64,000 nt of DNA from Gracilaria vermiculophylla (Eukaryota; Rhodophyta; Florideophyceae; Gracilariales; Gracilariaceae). Made by a program: the position numbers and the translations under genes. Below, piece by piece: positions 30,465-40,654 of this stretch. The stretch lies in contig JAHNZQ020000016.1 in the NCBI GenBank assembly GCA_019155205.2, positions 958,008 to 1,022,007 on the forward strand. Direction: 5' to 3'. The stretch's first letter is position 1, and each line of letters starts with the position of its first letter. The notes beneath the pieces are model-generated. The model was not told the DNA's origin. It did no database searches and saw only the letters and a program-made list of their open reading frames with translations.

Positions 30465-30658
30465 GAATCGAGGATAAGGGAAAAGTGTGTGACGTTAAAA
30501 GAGGTGACCATGTGTACGTGGACGAAGACTTGTTGGAATGGATGATTGAACGGGAAGGTGATGACCCTAGATATAACTTGAAGGAGGCACTTTCAAAAGC
30601 TGCTGCGCATCATTTCAAGCAGATTCAAAGTCTGGCAGCAAATGCACTCCGATTTTGA
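30461..30658 (+). CDS. Small open frame, 65 codons, unrecognised
   Basis: ATG at 30461 to TGA at 30656-30658. Charged product ending AAAHHFKQIQSLAANALRF. It starts inside the TATA-like element of the divergent secreted-protein gene, which argues against it. No family recognised; it may be chance or the 3' end of an eroded gene. Confidence 0.2.
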   Translation: MRIEDKGKVCDVKRGDHVYVDEDLLEWMIEREGDDPRYNLKEALSKAAAHHFKQIQSLAANALRF

Positions 30659-32607
30659 TAAAATAGATAGTTCAAGGGGATACGTCAAGCTCGAGTAGGT
30701 ATAATTTGGTATTTCAAAGGTGTACGAAGAAAAGGGATGGTGTGAATTTGCGGCGGTCTCTCATGTCTGGGGAAAGATAAGAAGGCAGCCATATTGAACG
30801 CGTGTACTAGGCATGTCTGGTATCCTGACGGGGCACCTCGCCGATACGTGAATGTCAGTGGCACATGAACAGGAGCACTGGTGAAAACGCTGTGCGTATG
30901 CAACAGTACGTGTCGCTTTCTTTTTTTGCTCAACCGTGCGTTTTCAGAGATGTAAAGACAGCTTGGTTGTAAACAACGAGTTTTGAACGAGTTTTTGATG
31001 CAAATTCGCAGCACGGTTTCACCGTCAAAGAGACAATCATGCTGGCTGTCGTCGACAATGCATCACGAAGAGCTTCACATTATGCACTGCCGAATCACAG
31101 CCACAGCTTCGATACTACAGTATAGGAGCCCAAAAATGCCCGAAAGCTGGCTCAAGGTATGACACGAGTCAATGAATTTAAAAGGTTTCTGCCTAGAAAA
31201 TGTCTATCATCCCGCTACGACTACGTCTATTCAAAGACTCGAATTTGTTGTTTTGTGCATTCAATTACGCAAAGTAATGGTTATCTTGTTCAAATCGGCT
31301 GGCACAGTGATGGATGCTTTGTTTTCAACAATGACGTTTGGGAGAAGAGGGATAAGGATATATAAGATATTAGTCATAGTAACATTAGGAATGACTCTAG
31401 CGATCTACTTTGCATGAGCCCCACATTCAAAAAAATATACACCAGAGTTGCCAGCTGCGTAGTAGTAAATGAGAATCAGGGCATCCTCCGCATGATGCCC
31501 TTTCCGACTCAAAGCGCCAACTGCAAAAATATGCGGTGGTAGGGAATGAGCACATCGACAAGCAAAGTTCACTCATCGCCAATGTGTCTCGTTCCAGTAT
31601 ATTCGTCTTGAATTGTAAGCACTTCACGCGGGGAACACATTAAGGAATACGCAAGGATCGTGGCGGGAGGCCGAAAGCTCAAGTGCTCCATCGTCGAAGA
31701 GCGCGAAAGGGCGGAGGTGCCGGCGTTGGTGTCGCGCGTCAAGTGACGGTACACGGTGCAGGGTGGGCAGTGCAGAAACAGCGAGTGGATGCATTGTTGA
31801 CGACAGCCGACGATCACCGTTACCCGCGCACCACTCGCTGACCACGGCCGCTACATGTGCGAGAATATAATCGAATTTGTGGAGTGTTCTCAAAGGTCGT
31901 GGAAGTTGTTCCCGGCATTAGGAAGCGCGACTCGTTGCCCGGTGCGCCTCGGTGACCATTCGCAAATTCGTCTGACTTTCTTGTTCATCAAGATACACGA
32001 GCCTAGCGCAGACTTAGAGCTAATGTTTTTCATGCGCAGATGGAGCGGCCAAGCAGGTTGGAATTCATTGTAAGCGCTAAAGGTGGCTCAGCCACAGCAC
32101 CAGTACAGCAGATCGGTGGTAGATATAGTAATTATATCACGGCCTCGGCTGAAAGAACTCTTTGGAGCACTCTGTTAGGGTAAAAAAGCGGATATATTAT
32201 GCCGATCTCGTACACACTCAACCCTCTCTCGTTGCACCATCGACCATGGCAATTGCAGCTTCCGCCATGATGGCTTGGCAGCATCCATTCCTATCTCTCG
32301 CGAGCATGGATCCGCTTGCTCGACTTGAAAGCGCAATCGTGAATTTGCTTCGCATTGTTCGCCTGTCTTTCTTGATACATTGAACCGGGCCACTGGGCCG
32401 TCCTCGTTGTGTTTAACAAGGAAAATTTTGTGTTCTTCAAAACAGAGCACTGCAAGACTGAGCAGCACGTGGCACGCTCACAGATACCGAACGTAAAGTA
32501 CGCGTCACTGTTTACTTTTGAACAAATTTACGCTCCGAATTTGCAACATCACTTGAACTTCGGTGCTGCAACACCATCCGCGCAAAAGCGCCATGCTGCC
32601 AATGCAA
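30659..32607. other. No gene seen
   Basis: Intergenic DNA between the two paralogous secreted-protein genes. Several frames of 60-110 codons on both strands, none with a recognisable motif. Confidence 0.45.
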
Positions 32608-33792
32608 TCAAGAGCAAATACCACGAATAGAGTCATAGCTGCTGTCGCAACTTATCTCACAGCACCACTCCATTCCTCCATTAACAACTTCATCGTTGAA
32701 CGCGAAGTAGCGAACTGGACCGCCGCCAGGCAAATCAAACGCACTATTACACGCCTCTTCAATTGCAGCATCATTTAACAGGCAATCCCTCAAACAGGCT
32801 CCAATCGTAAATGAACCTGGTCGAACACTAAGAGCGTTGCTCGGCGATCCAGGGCATAAACATTGCAAAAATAGTACCGTGGTAGGCACTCCTGCAATAA
32901 CCACTTCACAACCTTCACCGCTTGGGGAAGGCGATGGCGAGGAGCTCAGGCTCGGAGACGCGCTTGACGATGGCGAGGCACTCACAGACATAGACGGTGT
33001 CGAGGAAGCTGATGGGCTCATAGTCATTGATACACTGGCCGACGCCGACATACTTGCGCTTGCAGATGCACTCGCTGATGCCGACGGCGATGCAGATGGC
33101 GTCGGAGGCATGGATGCGCTCGGAGACGCCGACATACTCATGGATGATGATGCACTCATTGAAGCGGACGGCGTCATGGATGTGCTCGGAGACGCCGACA
33201 TACTGATGGATGGTGATGCACTCATTGAAGCGGACGGCGTCATGGATTGAGTTGCAGATATGGATGCACTTGCGGAAGCCGACATACTGACAGATGGGGA
33301 TGTACTCATTGAAGCGGATGCAGTCGTGGATGGAGTCACGGAAGTGGACGCACTCGCCGATGCAGACATGGAAGCCGAAGGAGAGGCGCCATCTGATGGA
33401 GACGAGGTAATTGACGGAGTAACGGATATGAATACACTCGTCCATGGAGATACGCTCGTCGACATTGAAGCGGACACAGAGGGTGTCGGTGTGATGGTAG
33501 CCGATGCTGAAGCAGACGAGCTAGGGGCTGCTGACATCGACATTGAGATTGACGGCATCGGTGTTGTTGGCCATGCAGATTTGGATATCGAAGGGCTTGG
33601 TGAATGTTCCGCTGTGGGACTCGGGCTCATGCTCAGGCTTGGAGTCGGAGTAGCAGTTGGGAAGAACCATGGAAAGTATTTTGCGTATGGGTGTTCTTTC
33701 TTTCTCATCAAATTGACATGTTCAGTGGCATCCACATTCGATGAGAAGACCAATGCAATCAGCAGACATATGATCAATGAACTTTTCTTCAT
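32608..33792 (-). CDS. Secreted Ser/Ala/Met/Pro-rich protein with ten-Cys C-terminal domain (paralog 2)
   Basis: 394 residues from ATG at 33792. Signal peptide [22 protein letters not shown], then a short leader and a stalk of about 220 residues built from short repeats such as SMSASPS and SASASAS. A ten-Cys domain (about residues 292-394) lines up with paralog 1 cysteine by cysteine (GVPTTVL, CLCPG, TIGACL, LPGGGP, CCE). The stalk is much longer than in paralog 1, which suggests repeat expansion. Probably an extracellular, heavily glycosylated protein. The long open frames on the plus strand here are shadows of the repetitive stalk. TATA-like element about 100 bp upstream. Confidence 0.82.
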   Translation of the reverse strand: MKKSSLIICLLIALVFSSNVDATEHVNLMRKKEHPYAKYFPWFFPTATPTPSLSMSPSPTAEHSPSPSISKSAWPTTPMPSISMSMSAAPSSSASASATITPTPSVSASMSTSVSPWTSVFISVTPSITSSPSDGASPSASMSASASASTSVTPSTTASASMSTSPSVSMSASASASISATQSMTPSASMSASPSISMSASPSTSMTPSASMSASSSMSMSASPSASMPPTPSASPSASASASASASMSASASVSMTMSPSASSTPSMSVSASPSSSASPSLSSSPSPSPSGEGCEVVIAGVPTTVLFLQCLCPGSPSNALSVRPGSFTIGACLRDCLLNDAAIEEACNSAFDLPGGGPVRYFAFNDEVVNGGMEWCCEISCDSSYDSIRGICS

Positions 33793-33889
33793 CCTGTCTC
33801 GGAGCTGTCCCTGCTCAAGAACTGCTTGTTCTAACCATGTGCCACTGACTTCTACGCTACGCCACTCTGTTTTCGTCCCGGGTCATATT

Positions 33890-33900
33890 CCTTTTAAATA
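33890..33900 (-). promoter_or_regulatory. TATA-like element of paralog 2
   Basis: Minus strand TATTTAAAAGG about 100 bp before the ATG at 33792. Confidence 0.5.
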
Positions 33901-33901
33901 G

Positions 33902-35268
33902 CATTCAGGCACGAATTCGCCGAGGGCTTTCTTTGCAGTAATCTGGCTCCCCTTTTCGATCTTAGGCGTCTAGCGATATATGGTGAGCTCCTTTGATGAG
34001 GTTACTTTCCCTTTTGTTAAATCGATCCCGTAGAAGGAGTCATCTTACCTGCCGATGCCACAAGCTGTTGTACTGGGTAATGCACATATGAATTTTAATT
34101 CTGTTGGTCGATACCGGATACCGAAGTGAGGTGTTATTACTATGTTATTTGATTAATATTGCGAGGTCCGTGGGTGGTATGGGAACGATACCAATATGAC
34201 ATCAAAATGTCGTTCATGTCTGCTTGGATTATCGTCAAAGACCGTGAACTGTGGCCCGTGACGAGGATTATCGACATTACCCTCATGTATCTTGCTGGAG
34301 AGCATCCGTTCTAATCTGAACTAGAGCCATTCACAGTGCAGTCTCTGTAAAGGTTCGGTCTATATAGTATACCCACCTGCCGTCACCAAAAAAAAACTGG
34401 GGAGTTATTCTACCACCAGTTTGGCAGATGAATCAAGTTTTTTTTGCTGCTCTCACATTTTGGGCTGGGACTAGTTTGATTTGCAGTCTATGCTTCACGC
34501 ATGACTCAAGCATAAAATGGAACAGTGTCGAGAACTATCTGTCCATCACTCCGTTTTGAATTCAAATGCCACTTTTCAAAAAAGTTCGCATTCATATTTC
34601 TCACTGGTCTCTGCTCACGTTTCCCTCTTTTATGTTAAATAGTTTTTTAATATTCTATTCATAATCTCCAAAGCACTCCTGCACGATATGAAAAGCTGAT
34701 TGGGATAACTCGGCTAGATTTCTAGAACAATCTCTTACTGAGTTTTCTTTGCTTCTTTGATGCAGCATCAGTGGAGCAAAGAAGTCGAGAGAGCGTTTGA
34801 ATTGATACACTCAATAAATGCCCAAAGTATGGACGACGATAGCTAAATCGTATCTTATTGTTTATGTTTATCTGAGCGTTTGATGTTGGTTCCCTACTAA
34901 CGGAAATTACATCTCTGCAACGTATTAGAATCTTTCAAAGCATTCCATTTCGAATACCGATACATTTCGATACGTTCAATTCTTACATGTATTCATGCAA
35001 TAGACCTTTCTAGCAAATAAAATGAAGTTGCTCAACGCTTTGCTGTTACACCAAATGATTTATGTTTATGTAATGTTGTATTGTAGTTAGAGAAATACAG
35101 CAAAGAAGTAACAAAGATTTAAATTTCGTGAATATATCTAAATATCAACAAAACACTACACATCAATGAAATACCAATGTAGATAGACAAGTGCATAGTT
35201 GAATATTAGAACAATGGGTAGTTTCGCAAGTATTAAATACATGTGCAAAGGCTTGATCTTTTTTCTTC
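33902..35268. other. No gene seen
   Basis: AT-rich intergenic sequence with no frame above about 60 codons. Confidence 0.5.
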
Positions 35269-37152
35269 TTGTTCCCAGAACAAAAGTTAATCAGCTTCTA
35301 CAATACGGGTTCTATTTCTCAAGAACACAGCGCAAAGGTTTCAGAAATTTTGGAAGACAATAAATGTTTGAAAGAAAATAAACTGCAGCAATACTCTACA
35401 GAAAACGTTTGTGAAGACTCCGAAGAAAAGTGTGGCTCGAAAAGCCCGCATTATGATGCATTTTATTTTTATAACGGTTCCGTGACATTTATGTCTATGA
35501 CAAAATTTTCATTAGAAGAATTAGATATTTTATGGGGAAAAATACGACCAGTTTTATTTGTAAATTGGAACAACGGAAGAGGAAAGCGGTACATATATAC
35601 GAAAAAAAGGATTTTATGACGTTCACAACATTTAAACTTGAAAGTACTCGAGACGTATTAGGTCAAATGTTTAAAATCAAAGTGGCAGGCTTTAAACTTT
35701 TATCATAAACAATATGTCCGCCGTAGCCTTTGAGCTACTTAACAAATTTGTGGATTCTATTGATAGAACATGGAATATGAAAATAATTTTAAGACAAGAG
35801 CTGGTCTTTCAAAATTATTAGTACTGTGGTTAGGCAACAGATGTACCTTTTTAACAATCATTTTGTCCTGGAAAAAAAGTTCTTAAAGAAAACAAAATTT
35901 TAGCGGTGTTGAGAATAGGGTGAAATACTATCAGAACTGCTTAGGATTAATGAGTATGGTCCAGTAGATCCTCTAATCCACGACTCTCTGTTGAGCTGTG
36001 TAAGTTAAAGAAAGCTACTCTCACAGATGCGAGAAGACTGACGGCCTCCTGATGAGGCTGAGTCCAAACGGAACTGCCGAATCTACCACGTATCTGTCGT
36101 AGCTTCAAACGTATACGCCCTTGAAGGCGTTGCGTGGGTCGTGCGACTGATAGGCTGTAGTTGCAAAGTATGCGCGGTCTCCCGATAAGATAGCGTTGAA
36201 TTTATATGTTGTTAATCGTTGTTGGAGAAGTTGGCAATGTTCTTACCGGCCTTCTCTTTTTGTACTGTTCTAAAACTCTGAATCTCCTACAACTAAATAT
36301 CTATTACTTGTTTGGATGTCATCCATGCACGTAATCTGTGACGAAAATTACTCGCTGCTAGAACTGATAGATTCCGTGGCCAGCGCAGTTATTGCGTGTT
36401 GAGTGCATCTGCACACACGCAACTGTATGTAACACATGAATACTATACGCCGTTTTTGTCTACTGTATTGTAGCCATGACCCCGATGGGGTTCGTACAAA
36501 TTTGTCCATTATGTGTCGTAGCTCTGCACGAATATTCTACAAGCGGGAAACATAAGCTCTTTGGATTTAAATCAAAAGTTTTGGTACTATTCAACAGACC
36601 AGCAATCATAACATCATCACATGCTTCAAGATCTGGAGCGAATATTGATATTCTTCTTTCAAATATAGAATATTGTAAAACAGATACTACGAAACGTACA
36701 CACAAAGATTTAAATTTTCTTTTGGATGCCGGCTCGCTTCTTGATAAATATGAAGAGTGCTGGAGTAGTTTAATAAACAGAAGATGTCAAAGAGCTGTAG
36801 AACATATAAAGACTGTACATACTAAAAAAAACCACCATTAAGATTTTCTAGTTCGAATGAAGAGCTGAAAAATATATATATTTTTTCAGATCGCATGACA
36901 GTAGAAATAGTTATTGAGAGGCCTACAAAACTGTTCAATATTATTGATGCTAAATACAGAAAAGCTAAAAATATTTATGATGAAACAATTGTATTTTGCG
37001 TATTGCATAAAAATCCATATTTCAAAGGGGATCCGTTAAAAGCAGAAATTAGTGAATATAACCTTCAAATTTTCAATCATTTACTTATTATTATGCCTAA
37101 AAAATATAGAAGATGTAAACTGGTTCAACAACATTACAGACACAAGTGTTAG
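35269..37152 (+). pseudogene. Harbinger-like (DDE_Tnp_4) transposase, broken into three pieces
   Basis: The N-terminal piece 35269-35619 ends MTKFSLEELDILWGKI then VNWNNGRGKRYIYT, matching the helix-turn-helix leader of DDE_Tnp_4 enzymes. The middle piece, about 36530-36841, has KHKLFGFKSKVLVLFN and SHASRSGANIDIL (normally HYPGSxSDxxxF), then RRCQRAVEHIKTVHTKK (normally DKGYQGAxxxxRxxxPKK). The C-terminal piece 36895-37152 has IVIERPTKLFNIIDAKYRKA (normally ...VENFFGR...KYRW). The catalytic aspartates of the middle piece are not recognisable. About 0.85 kb of unrelated sequence (35620-36475) separates the first two pieces. Confidence 0.65.
36044..36155 (+). ncRNA. Weak structured-RNA candidate (box C/D or hammerhead-like)
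   Basis: CTGATGAG at 36049 is followed by a stem-loop (GGC...AGTCC-AAAC-GGAACT-GCC) and GAA at 36079, as in a hammerhead core, but the required fourth A is T. Alternatively TGATGA (box C) and CTGA at 36147 (box D) are bracketed by GCCT (36044) and AGGC (36152), which pair. Either reading is a short-motif match and could be chance. Confidence 0.15.
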
Positions 37153-39705
37153 GCGTTTAAGACGCATATTTCAAAAATATTAGAGTTGAAAAAGATACTA
37201 ATGAACAAGAGATATCGGGGTGATTATCGGATAAGCTAAGTAGTTATGGCATAAGTTGCTCATCGCGTACGTTGCTAGGCTTTGCAATACAGTTTGAAAC
37301 TTCATCTACTATTTTTATATGTGCAAATGCACATGCTTATAATAATCAAACGGTATTTACGGAACCGTCTACTGTATACGTATGAATTTAATATTTGTAT
37401 GGAAGCTCTAATTCTGTGCAGGTCGAGTGGCAATTAAGTATGCTTCAAACTGTAAAATGTAGTTTTGCGCTAAAACTATGAAAAAAGCATTTCCAACCTG
37501 TAGGTTTTCATCAAACGTTTTCTTTGATTGGAAATGCACGCCCCGAATTTAATCAAGAGAAAATTTGTCTGCCTCAGAAAACCTCATCAATCAGTTATAA
37601 TAGGGCTCAAAAATATATGACGCTTAGAGTAGCTCCACTCGTGGTTCCCCAACGCAAAGTTTTGAGTTTACGGAAGCATAAAGGGTTTTAGTGACCACAC
37701 CGGTTTCTCTGCAACGGTAAAACACATCCCAAAACTTTTCGGCGACGTTATAGGATTCATTTTTGCAGGAGCACTCAACGGCGGCGGAATGTCAGATTCC
37801 AAGAGCCTTTGTCCCACCGACAGTCTCTCGTGCTCTCCTTCATTAAGAGTTACAAACGTGCTCTCAGCACCCAAAACACCACTCTACACTAGTATTGCAG
37901 ATACATCGCGGTAGCATTCACTACATTGTCGTGGCAGTGACGGGCAACGGAAGGCAACCCGTCTGTGCAAGAATACACAGTTAGGGGCGAAGCACCATGA
38001 GGTCCTAGAAAGAAGGATATCGTTGGCCAGAGTCTCGTATTGAGTGACAACGAAAATGCTGCGCTTTCGCATTCAATGACCAAGACTCTGATGGATCCCT
38101 CTATTGGGTTGGGTATGGATAACATTGAGAATGTAAGGCAGATTCGTCCTGCTTTTATAGAGGATGTGTTGCGAATACGTGAGGCATGCACTGCAGATGA
38201 TAAGAGTGAACAGAACCATCGCAGATGCGACAATCGCTCTGCCAGGGCAGTGCTGGGTTAGTGGGAGACATTTAGTAGAAAGTGCACGAAGTTCCATGCC
38301 TGTTTTCAGCCAATAAAAACCGCACATCTTACAGGAGATTTGACAAAGAAAGAACTGCGGCTATGTGCGTCATTGGATCACAACGGTGGAAGCAGAGTGA
38401 TCGTACATCTTAATGATTTCGTTCGCAACAAGTATTACCAAATTACGAAGCCGTTTGTCTTTTGAGTGCTTTCGAGGTTCTAAGCAAATCAGAAATCTTG
38501 CTTGAAGCTTTTTTTGGTCAACGAAGATTTAATTTCAAAAGTTGATCGCACAGAGGGATTGAAAGCTGCATGAAAAAGAAGGCAGGGAGTATTACACGTT
38601 CAAAAAATGTTTACGAACAAGAATCAGACCACACCGTAAAGAAACTATACCGAATGATTGAGGATAGCACTGTTTCATAGCGAGCAGTGATAGCACTTAA
38701 ATTACAATACCAACGAGAAAAAAATAGATTGGGGTATGGAAGAAACTCTTCTCCGTTCTGGATTTGATGCTGGACTAGATGAGAAAAGGATAATTTCTGG
38801 ATTGCTGATGAGGTGTCTGCTGAAGAGACAGACTTGTTCTGCAATTGAATACAAGAAGGCGAGTCGTTCTCCAATGGGGCTGACACCATAGAACACGGAT
38901 TAACTATCATTTGCGAGTATGTTGCTGCATGTATCAACTGTGTCTACACTGAAACGAATTCGAAACGGTATTGATAAGGAGATGGGTAGCATATAGGAGG
39001 CTGTTAAAAGAGCGGAATAATTTTAAATGCATTGCTCCATTTGCCAGTAAAATTGCTTTGAAACCCACATAATTCGTGACGAAGAATCAATGGATATCAA
39101 TTCCCTAGAATGCTTCTTTAGGGTTCAGGAGCGAATGACACAGTAAGGCTCTTGATCCTAAAAACATGACAACTTGTGCAGGATTATAATACAGGGTAGT
39201 GAATAATATTATTTGTTGCTGTCCTGAGCTGGGGTGCTCCTACGATTTGCCACATATGATATTATGACGCTGCCAATTGCATCCAGTTGGGGCCGTCATA
39301 CTTCCGTACTAACTGTACATTGACAGACGTTGACCTTCGACAGCCAACGAAGTATCCCAGAGGTCACCAAGCGCATTTTGCAATTACTACATACGCGCCA
39401 CACGTTGCGTCTGTTGTACAGCCGCTGGCAGCCCTCGAGCTCGCGTTTGCCGTCGTTTGCAGAGCCCTGATATTGTGCTGTTCTGTATCATGTGGCCCAC
39501 TTTGCTGTTGTTATCAAAATATAGTCGTCAATTTGTCAAATATTGTGTCCTCGATGTCGCACTTGGAGCAGATGTTTTCGCGGGAGGAAGTCGTTGATGC
39601 GCGTGATACAAATAGCAATCGTGCGCTTCGGTCAGCATAGTACAGGTTTTATTTTTGTACAATGAGGCGGTTTTCAAATGGTGGAGAAGCGACACGTCTG
39701 CTTCA
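37153..39705. other. Unrecognised, partly coding-like sequence
   Basis: A plus-strand frame at 37680-37880 and another at 38040-38261 (MSDNENAALSHSMTKTLMD...) followed in the same region by frames broken by stops to about 38900 give the impression of an eroded gene. No domain recognised. 38940-39705 shows nothing convincing. Confidence 0.35.
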
Positions 39706-40259
39706 TGTGGTACCGTCAGTTCTCCTTTCATGGTAGGAGTGCACAACGTCCGTTAGTAGTTTTTTATGACTACAAAGGCGCTAGTTCCTAAAGGTAGTCT
39801 CCGGTAATCGCTGTTGCAAGGCGAGGGGATTCTGAAAGGGGATCCGCAAACAACAAGCGGAGGGGGAGCTTCACCGGGCGGACAATGTTCCTACAGGCGC
39901 TGTTACGGGGCGCCCTGGGTATCGGAGGCTTAGAAACCCTTACGATGTACGACGAGAGTCTCCACCATGAAAAATAGATGTACACTCAAGGGTGCTTGGT
40001 TTACTTCCCCGAAGGTTGAGCTCGACCGGCAAATCAAGTATCACTCCGGGAGCCCGCCTCGACAGGTCTCACTACTGTAGTAATTACCTGCACATATTAA
40101 CTAGAATGAATCTTAATTCTACCGTTCCTCAGGGATACTGTCGCGCACGTGGGCCAAATTGGGCACCACGTGGCTCAGATAATAAAATAGGGGCCTTAGT
40201 TAGGTATGCCCCGTCGGAAAACCACACCACTATATCACCTTGGGATATACTACACTACA
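39706..40259 (-). repeat. 3' LTR of E2
   Basis: 554 bp. On the minus strand it starts TGTAGTGTAGTATATCCC and ends GGTACCACA. Confidence 0.9.
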
Positions 40260-40273
40260 TTCACCCTTTTTTG
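40260..40273 (-). promoter_or_regulatory. Polypurine tract of E2
   Basis: Minus strand AAAAAAGGGTGAA right before the LTR start TGTAGTG. Confidence 0.65.
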
Positions 40274-40654
40274 AATTGCACCACGTCCCCGAGGTACATC
40301 TTTCCATAGCTCGGCCTGTAATTGGCTCCCATCGGTGCTGGGGTCAGAGCGGTCTTCCACGATGTGACAAATCCTCTACTTCAGGCGTTCCTACATACTC
40401 CCCTATTACCACGCGGTGTACCAACCGCGGGCTCGTGCCTCTCGGTTAAGGCGGGTCCGGGCCCTCACGCTTCTCGACTTATCCTCATCACTCCTTCTTG
40501 GTGCAAAGTGGTGGTGCTGAAACGCTCGGCATCTCGATTCTCTCGAGGATCCCTTTTTGGAAACGCCAACGCTGTCGCGTCCGCTCGTCCATCCTCAATG
40601 GAGATAACACCCTCATATTTTCCGCGTCTGCCCTTTCATCGTCCCCCGTCTGCT

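Noticed and set aside
32837..33901. Two long plus-strand open frames (137 and 213 codons) opposite paralog 2
   Set aside because: They mirror the repetitive Ser/Ala/Pro stalk of the minus-strand gene, giving Asp/Ala-rich shadows. The minus frame has a signal peptide and a conserved Cys domain.
40322..40654. Upstream extension of the E2 antisense gene before the ATG at 40655
   Set aside because: The frame is open, but the E1 counterpart is not clearly conserved in the same frame upstream of MNL, so I placed the start at the conserved ATG.
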